In this document: in pieces, positions 1 through 16,358 of the stretch
How the letters are laid out: every line of letters starts with the position of its first letter
How positions within the stretch are numbered: the stretch's first letter is position 1
NCBI RefSeq assembly: GCF_000220395.1
Contig: NW_004086916.1
Location: 28,683-92,682, forward strand
Reading direction: 5' to 3'
DNA: 64,000 nucleotides
Origin: Ichthyophthirius multifiliis
Lineage: Eukaryota > Ciliophora > Oligohymenophorea > Hymenostomatida
The notes under the pieces: model-generated
Told to the model about the DNA's origin: nothing
Seen by the model: the letters and a program-made list of their open reading frames with translations, nothing else
Databases searched by the model: none
Position numbers and translations under genes: made by a program

Positions 1-972
1 CTATACACAATTTCCACTTAAAATAGTCTTGTCTAATCTCGCTATTATTTTCTCGAATTTTTTAAAATTTCTAATGCCTGTTCCATATTTTAATGGTTCT
101 GTCGAAACTATTTTAACCATTCTTTTATAAAAATTCCAATGTTCTTGTAATTTCTAATTCTAATTTACACAACAATCTAATGTATGTATTGCTGATAAAC
201 CCTTTCCTATAGATCTAAGCACTGAAAATAAATTCACATTTTTGAATATTGTCTTATAAATATCTTATTTTTTATAATAAATTACATTTAATTAGTTTAT
301 TATATTAAACAATAAAGACATTATTCTTTTTACTAAATCTAAACATTACTTTAAAACAGAAAATATTCTTGATATTTCATACTCTGCTTATCCTTCGTTT
401 AATTGTTCTTTATCTTCATCTTCTTTTTGATCTTATTTTATTGGTCTTTCTCCATACATACATATTGCTGAGTATATTCTATTCTCGAAAGTCTCACATA
501 TTTTACTTATTTCAGTATCCAAAAAAGTAAATGTAGATGATATTTTATCATATAATTTACATGGAGTATCATTTATATCAAATAATGCTTGTTTTGTGGT
601 AGTAGGCTTTTTTTTTAAAAAAAATATAAAAAATATTTATATTTTTTTCATTTATTATTAAAATATTTTATTATACATAAAAAACTATATTTAAAATATC
701 AAATGAACACTCACCGATTTATATTTAGTGCTATTGTTCAAAATTTTTAGTCTTTTCTATATATTAATTATAAAACTAGTTAAATTTCTCAAAGTAATCT
801 TCGTATGGCTTTACTAATGATATTTTTATATCTATATTTTTTATTTTTTATTACTTGCTTTTATTTCTACTTTAACATTTTAAGTAGAAACTTCATCAAT
901 AAAATCATCATCATCTTCATCATCACTAAATGGATTTTAGGATTTTATACTTTAAGCTGGTCTGCTTGTCAT
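1..972 (-). CDS. WASHC4: WASH complex subunit 4 (SWIP), N-terminal part, cut by window edge
   Basis: This is the N-terminal quarter of SWIP, a subunit of the WASH complex that directs Arp2/3 actin assembly on endosomes. The start ATG is at 972-970, followed by an acidic stretch (about residues 17-26, DDEDDDD). Matches to animal SWIP recalled from memory include the block IYSAICMYGE, the block LQEHWNFYKRMVK and the block FKKFEKIIARLD, in the right order and spacing. One intron is 676-607. A second, very short intron begins at 854 (23 or 41 nt) and is needed to join the acidic start to the frame carrying PYEDYFEKFNQFY. The last exon (606-1) is open to the edge. About 254 residues of a roughly 1100-residue family are present; the rest lies to the left. 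Family identity is inferred from sequence similarity by eye, but the match is extensive. Confidence 0.85.
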
Positions 973-3627
973 ATATTTTAGTGTTATGCTTATTATTATT
1001 TTATTTTTATTCTAAAAGAATTTAATATTTTATTTTTCTTATAAAAATAATTAATTATTTATAAATATTGCCTTATAGTACTTATTTTATATATATTTGT
1101 AATGTCATTGAATGAAAAAATAAATAAAAAATTTAGATATTTGCAACATAATAAAATGATTTTAAAAATAATATAATTATTTTCAAAAAGATAATAATTG
1201 TAATCCAAAATTTTAATATATTTTTAAAAAAATACTTAATATAAAGTATTTTTAAATGATTATTTTTTAATTAAAATTGATTAAATTAATATATTAATAT
1301 TTTTATTTTTATTAAACAAATATAAAAAATAAATATATATATTAATTAAAAATATAATAAATATATATATATTTTATATTATTTCTTTTACTTATTTTTA
1401 ATAAATATATAAAATAAAAATATTAAACTTTTATGTGATAATGCTTATTTATTTTCTAATTTTCCATTAAATCAATATTTTATTTTATATGTATGTTAAA
1501 TTCAATCTTTAACATGATTTATTTATTAATATATATGAATTATTTTTAATAAATATACTTAAAAAGAGTTATAAATAAGTTATTTAATAAATAAATTATT
1601 TATATTTTAATTCTTTTTATAATTAATATATTTAATTTATTATTTAAAAAAATAATACTATTTTAATTAAAATTCTAAATCTTAAGATAGTCTATAATTA
1701 AATGAAAAAATGGTTATTTTTTATAAAGAAATAATATAAAAATAATTAAAATATACTTAAAATAACTAAATAAAAGTGTAAAGTTAACTCTAAAAAACCG
1801 AAATACTAAAATAAATGAATAATTATAAATTTAATTTTTCATAATTACTATTTAATATTCAATATAATCAAAAATAAATTTTAACTGGTTTATATTAAAT
1901 GATATTAAATACTATTTTTTTATTAAAAAAAAAAAAACTTATTAAGCAAATCTAATAAATTTAATTAAATAGTTTATTTACTTTTTCCTTTAAATTGAAT
2001 TTTTAAAAAAAATCTATCAATATAGAAATAACGAAGTTAGATTAAAAAATAAATAAGTTTAAGTTTATAATAATATTGAAGTAATACTATATTATGATAA
2101 TTAAATTAACATTTTCAAATTTAAACATACTGATAGTTTAAGGTGTTGGGAAGGGTTTAAGATCAGATTGAGAATTGTTGTTAGATATCAATTTTGGTTG
2201 TTTTCAGATTTAGAGATATGGGTTTAAGCTATATTTGGGGCTTAAGTTAAAGTTGTTTTAAATTTTTCGATTTTATTGAGTTTGGTGTTATTTGAATGTT
2301 GTTTATATTATTAAAGATTATTTTATTTTTTTTGAGAATTTTTATAGACTATTTTTAATTTTGGACTTTTCAGATTTTATATCAATTTATAAATTTTCTA
2401 ATATTTTTTAAAAAAATATTATATTTATTTAAAATAATTTTTTTTAAAAAAAAAAATTATTTTTACCATTGATTTTTATTATTTTATATATTATTATTAT
2501 TATTTTTTGAAAAAAAATGAATATTTTTTATATAAATATATTAAAAAAAAATATTTATAATCAAATTTAAAGATTTAATATTTAATTAAAATGTAAAATT
2601 TTAATAGTATTCTTAGTTAATATTCAATTTAATTCTTAACTTTAGTCAAAAAATCTAGTATAAAATATTCAAAATATAAAAAGTATAGCTAGTATATATA
2701 GTATAAAAATTATAGAATTTATATCATATATAATATATTAATTATATTAAGAATTAATAGAAAAATTAATATTAATTTTTATAATCAAAAGGATCTAAAA
2801 TAGAAAATATTTAAAACCGTAATAGAATTAGAATATATATTATTGGTTTATTTTATTAAAAACATAGTTATAAAAATACAATATTTTAGATGAATATTAT
2901 ATTTTTTAAAAAATATTGAATATTATATTTATATATAATTTGATTTTTAAGAATTATAATTTTTTATTTGTTAAATATATTATATAAATTTAAATTATTA
3001 TTATATAATTATTTTACTTTTTGACCAAAAGAAATTATTTATAATAATATAAATAATTAATTTTTTTTTTATTTTTATTAATATCATAATAAAATAAATT
3101 GTTAATATTAATATTATATTATATATTTATATATCTTTGTTTTTAATTTTATATATCTGTTAAATAATTTTAATTAAATTTTCTTCATATATATTGTATA
3201 TTTTTTTATATTTTGTTAATACATTTTAATATATTTATTAAAAATATTATTAATAAACCAAAATTATATAATATTTGGTTTTTTTATTTTTAAATTAAAA
3301 TATTTTTTTTTTAAATTAAAAAAATATTCTTAAATAATTAAATTAAAGCTTTTAATTTTAAATTCATAAGAAAATACAATATTTAAATTTGTTTAAGTAT
3401 AATATATAACTAAAATAAAATTTTAAATGTTAGTTTATGAATTATTTTAAATATATAATTAACATTATAAGTTTTATTCTTTTTTTTTAATAGAAAAAAC
3501 AATAAAAGAAATAAAAAAATATAAAATTAATTTCTCTTTTTATATTTTTCTTAATTATTTTAATATTTTACATATATATATATATATATATTTATAATTA
3601 AAAAATATATTAATTATAAATTAAAAC
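973..3627. other. Intergenic, AT-rich; one G-rich patch
   Basis: No supported gene. Most of the stretch is near-pure A/T. The exception is about 2128-2370, where the plus strand is G-rich and C-poor and carries three imperfect copies of GGGTTTAAG (near 2152, 2220 and 2237). A (TA)n tract lies at about 3570-3592, just upstream of the kinase start. Confidence 0.6.
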
Positions 3628-5960
<2,333 letters not shown>

Positions 5961-6269
5961 AAGAAAAGAAGTTAGATATTATATTTAATGTAAAATAAAA
6001 TAAATTAAATGAAATATTTAATTATAAATATATTTTTTTTATTATTTATGTTCTATGTGTATTTATTTATTTTCAGTGTTAATCATGAAAATATATAAAT
6101 GAATTTTTTTTTTTTTTTTAACAATAAAATTTATAAATATTTTTTTTTAAAAAAAAAAAAAAAAAAACATTAAAATTATTCGTCAAATTAATAATCATTT
6201 TTTTATAAAAAAATAATAATAAATAAAAACATAAAAACGGATAATAATTTTTTAAATTATTTTATATTT
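5961..6269. other. Convergent 3' intergenic gap
   Basis: Gap between two genes converging on it. It holds only A/T runs, including a T(n)A(n) palindrome at about 6140-6167 (about nine T then nineteen A). No gene or structured element seen. Confidence 0.7.
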
Positions 6270-9200
6270 TCAGTAATTTATCAAAATTTTATTCGACTAT
6301 GATAAATTAATAACTTTTTTAAATATTAAATTGATATTATAGCTATAATTATATTCAGAAAATAAAACATTTTCATTATCAGTATTATCTAATATTTTAT
6401 CAGGGAAATCATATATAGAAATAGAATTTATTATTATTGATTTTAATTAATTATTTTCAATATAACTACTAAAATTAATAGATTTATCTTAAGTGTTTAC
6501 TATAACTTTTATATCAATTATACAATTAGAATTAGGGTTAAATTACTTATCACAAGAATCCCTTATTTCAATCTCATCATTAAAGTTCTATAAGTTTAAT
6601 AAATTTCCTTCACATTAATATTTATTCTTTTCCGATGTTTAAGACAAAGCACAAATAAGTTTGAATTTATTATCTAAATCTTTTACTGTTTATACATTAT
6701 GAGAGCTTTATATCCCTATTAAAGATCCTTCTCTAACAAACAAAGGGACAAAATCTTCAAGTCCATTAATAATTGTAACAAATTATCCAGTTTATCTATC
6801 TTTGGTAATTTTATTTCCAGTATAGAAATCAAACCTTTAAAAAATAAAAAAATAAAAAAATATATTAATTAATACCATTATCCTTAAGGGAAATAAGCTT
6901 ATACTTCTTAAGTATTTTCGAACAAAACAGGAGTTGATAAAAGTTCTTTACCAAGCATGAATTAATAATTAAGTATTTAGTCTTTATAGCAATAAGGATC
7001 ATCCGGAAATTCAAAGAAAAGAGGTCTATAAACAGTACCAACATGATTTGTTTTAACAAAAAGCATAAAATAATGTTTCAAAATTTAATAACGAAGTTTC
7101 AAATTTTTAATTGCTGTATTTTCTACTTATTATCCTAAATTATAAAACTCTTATTCTTTAGCCTAATCATGGTTATGATTCCTCATAAAAGGTTACAAAC
7201 TAGACAATTAGATCCATCTTTAACATAATTCTTTTTATGTATTTCCCATAAAACCGCATACATCAGCACCAGCGAATGGCATTCCATATAAGCCTAAATT
7301 TACAATACTTACTATAGATATACGTAAAAAATTCCAATCAGATAAATTATCTCCAGTCCATTTAAATGCATATTTACCACTTCCTGGAAAAGAACTTCTT
7401 GTCAATATAAAAGGATAAATCTTTTTTATTTTATCAGCTATCAATGTATTATATGTATGATGATTATCTAAAAGTCCATATATATTATGAACATCTTTAT
7501 GTTCATATTTACCATAATGTAATAAATGATATGCTTTAATATTATTTTTAAATAAATAAATAAATGTTTATATATACATAAAAATAAATATATAAATATA
7601 TAATATATAAATATATAAATATTTAATATATATAATTATTTTCTATTATTATATATATAAATTATTTATATTTATAATTAAATTCATATATATTTTTTTT
7701 TTATATACGTAATGTTTTCAAATTCAAATCATAATTATAACCTCCTATTTAGTAAGGAATTTCATATTTTTAATTTATATATTCTGGATCATCTATTTTT
7801 ATTTTAATTAAATTTTATTTAATATATATTACTTTATTACTTTATTGTTAATTAAAATCTATCCATGTACATTCTCCATTACAAAAGTTAGCTGGTTCAT
7901 TCATATCTATCCAAATTCCACTAAAATTAACTTTTGAATGTAGTTCTTCCATCATTTGTTACCAATATACAGAACTATTTGGATGTAAAAAATCAGGGAA
8001 ATAAGAATCGCCAGGCCATACATATCCTTTAAAGTATTTTCCTGTTTAAGGAGATTTACAAAAAATATCCATTTCAATTCCTTTTTTTAATGCATTATCT
8101 CCTGCAAAAGGATGTACACCTACAGCAACATCTACTATTGGAATATAATTAATATTATATTTTTCATGGAAATTTTAGAAAAACTCTTTTGAAAATAAAT
8201 GAAAATTAACTGAAAAAGTCTATTTATTTATCATAAAATCAATATCTGACCAAATTGCTATTTTTGTTTTGTTTTATTTAATTTTAATAAAAATATCTTA
8301 ATATTTTAATTTTACAATCCAATGGAATGCCATGTCTTCTATATTATTTTATTACTTATATCAATTTATCACTAGTAGAGTATCCCCATCTTGATTAATG
8401 AAACCCAAAAGCCCTTTTTAAATAAAAAATAAATAAATAATTGAATAAAAATATACCAAAAAGGTGGTAAAATATGTCCTCCTCCTAAATAATTATGATA
8501 TTATTAAATACATTATTCAGCATTTTTTTCACACATAAAAATTTTGAAATGAAGAATTCCTCCAACAGCTCTAAATTAGATTTAATTTTTTTCAACTTTA
8601 ATATCTATTGGAGAAGAGTTTTTAAAAAATACGAGATTGAAATTTCCTGATTTTTCTCTAACTAAATACATAGGATGTGAACTATATACATTTTTTGGAG
8701 GTTATTATCCATCTTCTATAATACCTACATCATCTCTTGCAAATAAAGTATATATACCTTCCTTTATTTTAAGATTGGGATTGTTTCTCTCCCCTATTCC
8801 AAAAAGATTTTAGCTTGGCAGAACAGTGGTAAACTCTAAATACTTATCTGAAAAAACAAAGCTTTATTAGCTGTTAAAAATTGTTTCAGATGTATCTTTT
8901 CTTTTTATTTTAAATTAAAACTCCTAATTTTTTAATGATATAGCATCTATAATGAAATTAGCATTGTCTATTTTAGGTATATCTTCATCTTTTAAATCTC
9001 TATATAAGTTTTCAAAAGGTTTGATTTTTGGGAATGTATATCTATTTGGATTATCTATGTCAGTCATACGAACGTCAATTTAAGTGTTTGACTCTGCTTT
9101 TATTTGAAATTTTATGTTTTTGATATGTGGGGAACTGGGATTATTATAGTATTATGAATTTGTTCCTATTTTTAAAGTTTAAGAGTTAAATTCTAAAGAA

Positions 9201-9298
9201 GCTTAATAATTAATTTTTGTGTTTAAAGTTATTTATTTTATTGTATAAGCAGAAAAAATAATTTTTATTAAGAATAAAAGAAATAATAATTTTATCAT
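6270..9298 (-). CDS. Secreted GH31 alpha-glucosidase (acid maltase-like)
   Basis: Glycoside hydrolase family 31 enzyme, 887 residues, expected to release glucose from the non-reducing ends of alpha-glucans, probably in the phagosome/lysosome or secreted. The N-terminus ([17 protein letters not shown]) is a classic signal peptide. GH31 landmarks appear in order: [29 protein letters not shown], the nucleophile motif [17 protein letters not shown], the acid/base motif [10 protein letters not shown], and [18 protein letters not shown]-terminal beta-domain follows. Five introns give 888 in-frame codons: 8456-8414, 8315-8258, 7840-7793, 7708-7534 and 6875-6835. Stop TGA at 6272-6270. All catalytic residues expected for the family are present, so it should be active. 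Natural substrate (maltose, glycogen, or glycan trimming) is not resolved; the cysteine-rich trefoil region of mammalian GAA is not apparent. It is transcribed divergently from the PAS protein gene. Confidence 0.93.
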
Positions 9299-9627
9299 AT
9301 TTTTTTTTTAATTTTTTTTTATTATTTGTTTATATTTAAAAAAATTATTTTATATTTATGTTTTTAATCTATTACTTTAATTATTATTTAACTTTTTAAT
9401 AAATGCAAATAATTGATATTTTAAAATATTAATACAATAAAAAATATATTATCTAAAAAATTTAATAAAAAAAATATTTATGTATATGCAATTTTTTTTA
9501 TTTATTTAAGCTAAAATATATAAAATTAACAAAAAAATCAAATTATATAAAAATATTGATATATAACTAAATAGTTAAATAATTTTTTTATAAATAAAAT
9601 TAAATTCAAATTTTGAAATTAACTATA

Positions 9628-9675
<48 letters not shown>

Positions 9676-9761
9676 TTATATATATTTATATATTAATATC
9701 TAAATAACTTTTTATATTCATATTTAAACTTTAAAAGTCATTATACTTTATAATTATATTA
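9299..9761. other. Divergent intergenic/promoter region with (TA)n
   Basis: Short gap between the start codons of two divergent genes, so it must hold both promoters. It contains an interrupted (TA)n tract at about 9628-9695. No recognisable operator or conserved box was found. Confidence 0.5.
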
Positions 9762-12700
9762 ATGGATGAAGTATAAGCAAATAAATAATAAAATAATTCA
9801 AATAATTTATTTAAAGAATAATAAGGAATTGAATAATATATATAAAATTTAAAATTAATATCTTTTAATGTATTATTCATTTTGTTAAAAGATGAAGGAG
9901 AAGAAAATATTTTAGTAATTTTATTAAAAAAAAAAATATTTAAAAAAAATTAGAATTTATATTTTGCGACTGCTATGGATTATTTACAAATGTATTCATT
10001 TCCTTTTTATGTTAAGATAACACATATTTGGAAAGCAACAGACTTTTTAACTATAGTTTTTGATTTTTTTAATTTATTTAGTATCCAGAAGTATATGCCC
10101 CGTATAAACTATTCAATGTATTTATGCTCTATATATTTTTTGAATTTTATCGTACTATTAATTATAGTAGATATAATATATGTGTCTTATTCATTTTCAA
10201 AAAAAAAATTTTCTATGATGTGGCCTCTAACAGTTTTACGTTCTGTTGCTTCTTTATGTGTAACAGTATTTTTTTTACCTATTACTGAAACTTTAATATC
10301 TATAGTGCAATGCGAAGATTTAAATGGGTAACAGGTACTCTAAATATTTCCTGATGATGTACTTTGTTGGTAAGGTTGGCATTTAGTTCATGCATTAATT
10401 TCTAGTATGTTTAATTTAATATTTATGACTTTTTCAACAATAGTTGCTTTGACATATTTCGAGCCTAAAATGACATCTGGTAATAGAACTGCTAGATAAA
10501 ATAGTAGAGGAGAGGTTGTATTTATATTAAACAAAGTTGTTTGTTAGATTCTTTTTTCATTCCTAACTTAAGGTAATGATTGGTTTTTTGTACTATTGTT
10601 ATTTTTCCTTTCTCTTGGGCTACATTCTGTATATAATATGGGAGATCCTTATTATGATGAAGAAGTTGGAAAATTCTATAAAGTCGTAACTACTTATTAT
10701 TTATGGACTAATTTTAATTTACTTTTAAGTTAAATATTATCCGGCACTTCTTTTAATGGAGGTCTTATATCTTGGCTTATTGGATTACCTTTTATTGTTC
10801 TTATCATGATTACTGAAAAAAAAAGCAGAATAGATACACTTATCAGATCTTAAATGAAATTTAGAAGCGGCGAATAGATTTAAGGGCATTTAAGATACAT
10901 ATTGTAACTTATTGGTGACTAAAAAAAAGATAAAAATGCTTATATGTTACTTATAGGATATGTAGAAAAACATAAGGAAATTTGTCAAGAAGAAGATTGC
11001 CCTTTAAAATAAAAAAAATAAAAAAGAAAAAATGTCTAAGAAAACGAAATGGAAGAAACTTGTTTAAATTTATTAAAAGTAAATAATAAACTAAATATAT
11101 ATTTTTTCATTATAAAACCAAAAAAAGGAAATCGATAGAATGTATTAAAATGGACTAAAAAAGTTCCCTTCTTGTACAAGTCTAAGAATATCTTATGCTT
11201 TCTTTTTAATGGAACGAATGAAAAATAAAGTAAAAAATAAAATAAAAAATAAAATAAAAAATATTAATAAAAGAGAGATAAATCTTATTAATAATTTAAA
11301 ATTGCAGAAACAAGTAAACCTTCTTTTGATTAGTAATTTATTATATACAGATATAAAAAAATTATGGATGAAAACCTAGATTAAATAGAAAACGAGAGTT
11401 CAGAAAATGATATAGTAAAACTAATTGCCTTTGATTCCCATCTCTAATAATGTGAAGAATATATGAAAATTTCTGCACAGATGCATAAAGAGTTTTGGGC
11501 TGAATTAAAAGAGGAAAATCCTGCTTTGTCAAAATTGAATATAATAGGTTCTAGAATTAGTTAAACAGTTCATGAAGCTAGATCTCATTACAATGATATT
11601 CAAAAAATAAATCCTCGAGTATTTTAGACTATAAAAGTATTTGGAAAATTCTTAATAAACGTTCTAAATGATAAAGAAAACGGTTTATAACTACTTGAAA
11701 AAGCAAAATAAATATCATAATAAGAAGAATAAAATGAAGATAAAAACAATGAAGGAATTAATGAAGATTACAAAAGTGAGCCTGTAGCATATTCCGTAAT
11801 AACAAACAAAAAAGGAGAATATGGCTATATATAAAGCATAAACCTTCTTTTTTGTATTTTATTCGGATATTAAAAAGAAGAGTTAATCGGCAAGAAAATA
11901 TAAATGATAATTCCAAATTTATATTAGTAAATTCACGAAACTTTACTTTAAAGATTTTACGAAAATATAACTTTAGGAATATTCGAATCTAATTATATTG
12001 GTATAGATTAATATAAATTCGGCAGAAATAAAAATGGATATATATTCCCTATTTTTTATAGAGTAAATCTATTATTGGAAGACGGTTATACTTTTATTGT
12101 TAATTACAAAGTGGATAAATTCATTAAGAATACATTCTTTTTATTAACCGATCAATAAGGAATTATTACTGATATTTCTACATCTGTTATTCTAAATTTT
12201 GACATGGATTATTAAATGATTAAAAAAAACAATATAGATATAGAAAGTATAATTCCTGATTGGAAAACATAGAATTAATTTAAAGAAAGAAATGGTAAAT
12301 AATTCACATATTTAACTAACTCTCATAAAGAAGTCGTTTATAACTGCACTATATATTAAATCTGGTTGTGTATTAATTTTTTAGAAGAAGAAATAGAAGA
12401 GAATATACATAAAAACGATATTATTGGTTTCACTTTTAAATTCGATAAAATAGAAAAGCCGACTTAAGAAGCTAAAGAAAATACTAATAACATAAATTAT
12501 TTAAATTTGCATTAGAAAAAGGTTTAAGAAAATCCACAAAAATAAAATAATACTCCTCTTGTAAGGCCTAAAAATACAAATAAACAAATCGATAGTTCTC
12601 CTAATGCATTAAACATTAGTTATTCTTTAAAATAGAAGCAATTATTTGGTAAATAAATTATTTAGGATTAATTGGATTATTCCATAAATAATAATAATAA

Positions 12701-15126
12701 TAATCAAAGTGTTGATGATTTTATTATTTAAGCACCTGCTCATATTACTTAGATGGTTATTAATATGTATAAAAAATCGGAAAGTAATCATGAAGATAGT
12801 GATAATTTAAGAACAGATGATTAATAATCAGAAGTTATTTATGTTAACCTAAATTAATATGATATGGGAATAAGGACTAAAAGATTAATTAATAATAGAA
12901 TTGTAAATATTTTAGAAGATGATGAGGCTGTAATTTCTGAAGATGATCAAGAAAATAGCGTTTTTTTTAATTAAATTGGAGATAAATATGAAGATGCTGA
13001 AGATTATCATATATTTAACTAAACTAATTCTATATAAATCATAAGAAAAGCATTAAGTACAAATCATAATGTATATATTTAATTTATAAAATAAATAAAT
13101 AAAAAATGTCAATATTATATATTATATATTTGTTAATTAAAAAAAAATATATATAAAGCATAGTTCTGTTATCGCATTTAAAAAAACAAGCTTAACATGG
13201 ATATTACTTATAATAGCATTAATAATATTTTAATATGTATTTTCATATAATAGAATGAAATAATATTAACTATCATTACCAGTAATAAAGAAAATAAATA
13301 ATAGATTAGTAGATGAAAACGAAATAGTATCAAAAATAATAGATTTGATAAATTTATAAATGTACCCTTAGTTAAGAAATATAAAAAATGAATAAAAAAT
13401 TCGGGAAGATATAGGTAAAATAATTGATGATATAAATTCTATAAACTCTGAATTAGGAAATGAAAAATATCTTTCATATTTTTAAGATTTTGAAATTAAA
13501 ACTATAAAAATGCGTGTTTTTAAATACAAAAATGCCATTTATATAGAAAAAGATATTGATTTATAAAACGCAATTATTGTTTTTGCGTCTTTAAGTGAAA
13601 AAATAGGTAAAATAAAAACCGAAGAAATTAGTTTAGAAAATGAATTCGTAAATACTATCTTATTTAATTTTTATAATTAATTAAATGAAGTTTTAATCAA
13701 ATAATTAGATCACGTTTTTTCTTTTGTTTCTTATGAAATAAACTAACTTGAAATAGAACTTATTCTTGCACTTGTAATAATTATTATTATTACATTATTT
13801 GCTATTTTTTTCTTTATTTTTCTCACTTTGATAATTAAATCTTAGAGAGAAAGCATACTTTTCCTTTTTTTGGATATTCCTTAAAAACATGTCTTTTATT
13901 TATATAAGCATTGTGAAAAGTTCTTGGATTCTTATATTTCAATTAAAGAACTTATGTCAAAAGTTTAAAATAAAGGATTATAAGATTCTTCAGAAGATGA
14001 AGAAGATGATCTCGAAGATCAATATATAGAACAAGAAATGAAAAATAATAATAAAAAAGACAAAAACGATGATGAAAACGAGGAAAGTTAAGAAGAACAA
14101 AAAAAGAAGAGAAAAAAAATTATTAATAAGTATAAATAAAATAAATATCAAGGAAGTTAATTTTTAATAATTAAATATATTTTAATACTGATAGTTACTC
14201 TTATTTATAGTATAGTTAATATATGGAGTATTTTTGATCAAAAACGATAAATACTTTTCTTACTTCCTTAATTTCATTAAAATAATTAATTATCCAACTT
14301 ATTTTCTTATTATCTAAATACTTAAAAAATAATGTTAATTAATGAAAATTACACTGTCAATGGATCTTTTGCTGTTTCTTAAGCTTTTGATAATCTTAAA
14401 AACTTATTAGGAAATACAGGAAAATTAAGAAGAGTATTTATTTTATTTTTTAAATAATTAAATATGATATTTTTAATTAGTTTAATCTTGAAATATTAAA
14501 TCAATTACCTGAATTTAGAGATTAATATATTTTAGTCTTTTATGGTAATGGTTGTTAGTTTTTAACAGAAATAACTTAATGTGAAACTATTATTGATGGA
14601 AATTTAAAATTAGTATAAATATTATATTTAAATTTTATTTTTAATTTTATTTTGTTGTAACTAGGGTATTAATAACGTTATTTAACATTATTTTAATGTT
14701 TTCTAAGAAAATCTTAATAAATACTATGAAATCGATAAGTATTAAATTATATCTAGTAAATAATTTATTGAATTATAAGATTCTTTGTATTCTAATTTTA
14801 GGAATATAGTTGATTACTTACTTGAGTATGAAGTTAAACTTATATTTGATGGCATTGAATCTACTATTAATATTCAAAGTTTATTAGTTGCCTTGTTTGC
14901 CTTAATGATGTTTACCTCATTTATTTTATTTTGGAACCCTTCTATTAATAATATGAGACTTTAAGTAAATATAAATATTTTTTGATATGATTAATTTATT
15001 TATTTTTATTTAAAGCTAAACTAAACTATAGAAATGCTTAATATGATGCCTATTAAAGTTATAAAAGAGAATGTTAATATTAGAAGATTTGTAAAAGCCT
15101 TAATTAAATAAATGGATAAAAAATGA
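9762..15126 (+). CDS. Polytopic PAS-domain protein of the TmcB-like ciliate family
   Basis: Very large membrane protein (1664 residues) of the ciliate family related to Dictyostelium tiny macrocysts protein B. The first about 370 residues hold several hydrophobic helices. Next comes a helical region with the family block FPSCTSLRISYAFFLMER (about 440-460). A PAS domain follows at about 630-745, with the family phrase LFGYQKEELIGKKIQMIIP and then LLQRFYENI. A long Asn/Gln/acidic linker leads to four more probable membrane segments at about 1070, 1265, 1400 and 1610. The tail NMMPIKVIKENVNIRRF is typical of the family. Seven introns (9915-9953, 11079-11127, 11230-11273, 13071-13158, 14434-14480, 14613-14664, 14965-15015) give exactly 1665 codons with no break. 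Stop TGA at 15124-15126. A sensory role is inferred from the PAS domain; ligand and output are unknown. Confidence 0.85.
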
Positions 15127-16358
15127 ATTTTACTTATAATATATAATTAATAGATAATACTTTCTAATAATAATTTAAACATAATTTTTAATTATTTATA
15201 TATATATATATGATGGTTAATTATATTTTAATAATATAAATAAATTTATATTCTGTGTTTATTTTATATAATATAAAGCAATTTTAATATTTTATTTATT
15301 TATAATAATTTTTTTAAATGATTTTGTTTTAATAAAAATATGAGAATTTAATATTTTATATTTAATTTGTTCTATTATTTTTTTATAGATTTAACATATA
15401 AAAATATTATATATTTTTATTATTTTATATTGATTATTTAAATAAAATTTACATTTAATATTTTTTTAAAATATTTATATCTTATTAAAAAATAATTTAA
15501 ATATATAATTTATTTTAATAAAAATATTTTTAAATTTATATAATTTATACTATTAAAATATGTTAAATTTATTTTATAATTTTTAATTATCTAAATTAAA
15601 AGTTTCAGAAAATTTTATAATATTTTTTTTTTAAATATTGCTCTTTAATCTATTTTTTATAAATAAATAAATAATATGTTTTTGTTAAATAGTTTCTAAA
15701 AACATTTATTTTATTATAATTATATTTTAAATTACAATATATTATGAAAAATATCAATAAATTAAGATTTTTTAATTATTTATACTGATTATTTATAATA
15801 TGAATTTATTATTATATGATAAAAAATTATTATAATTTTGATTTTGACAATATTTTTATACTATCTATATTATAATTTTATTATTAATTATTATTTATTA
15901 TTTTATATAATTAATTATATGAGAAATTTTAAATAAAAGTAATTTTTAAATTTTTAAAAATATATATATAATATATGAAAATGTATTCTTATTAAAATTT
16001 AAACTAATTTAAACAATAATTTTTATTTAAAAAATATTATCATCCATATATTAATTTATATAATTTTATATTATACATATATTTTTAAAATAAATTTATT
16101 TATTTATAATTATATTCCTTAAATATATTATATTCTTTCATAATCATTTTAATATAACAAATAATCCTAATATGTTTTTATTTATTTAAATATATATTAA
16201 AAAAATATAAATTATATCATTTCCAATAAATTAAAAATAAAATTTATATAAAATTACATTTATAATTATAACTATTATAATTTATTTAAATATATAACTA
16301 AATTATATTTTAATAAATAACTAAATATTTTATTTTTTTATGTAAATGAATTATATTA
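15127..16358. other. Intergenic, AT-rich
   Basis: Near-pure A/T sequence with no supported gene. The minus-strand frame leaving the DENN gene stays open through much of this stretch only because TGA is rare in such DNA; it does not look like protein. Confidence 0.6.
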
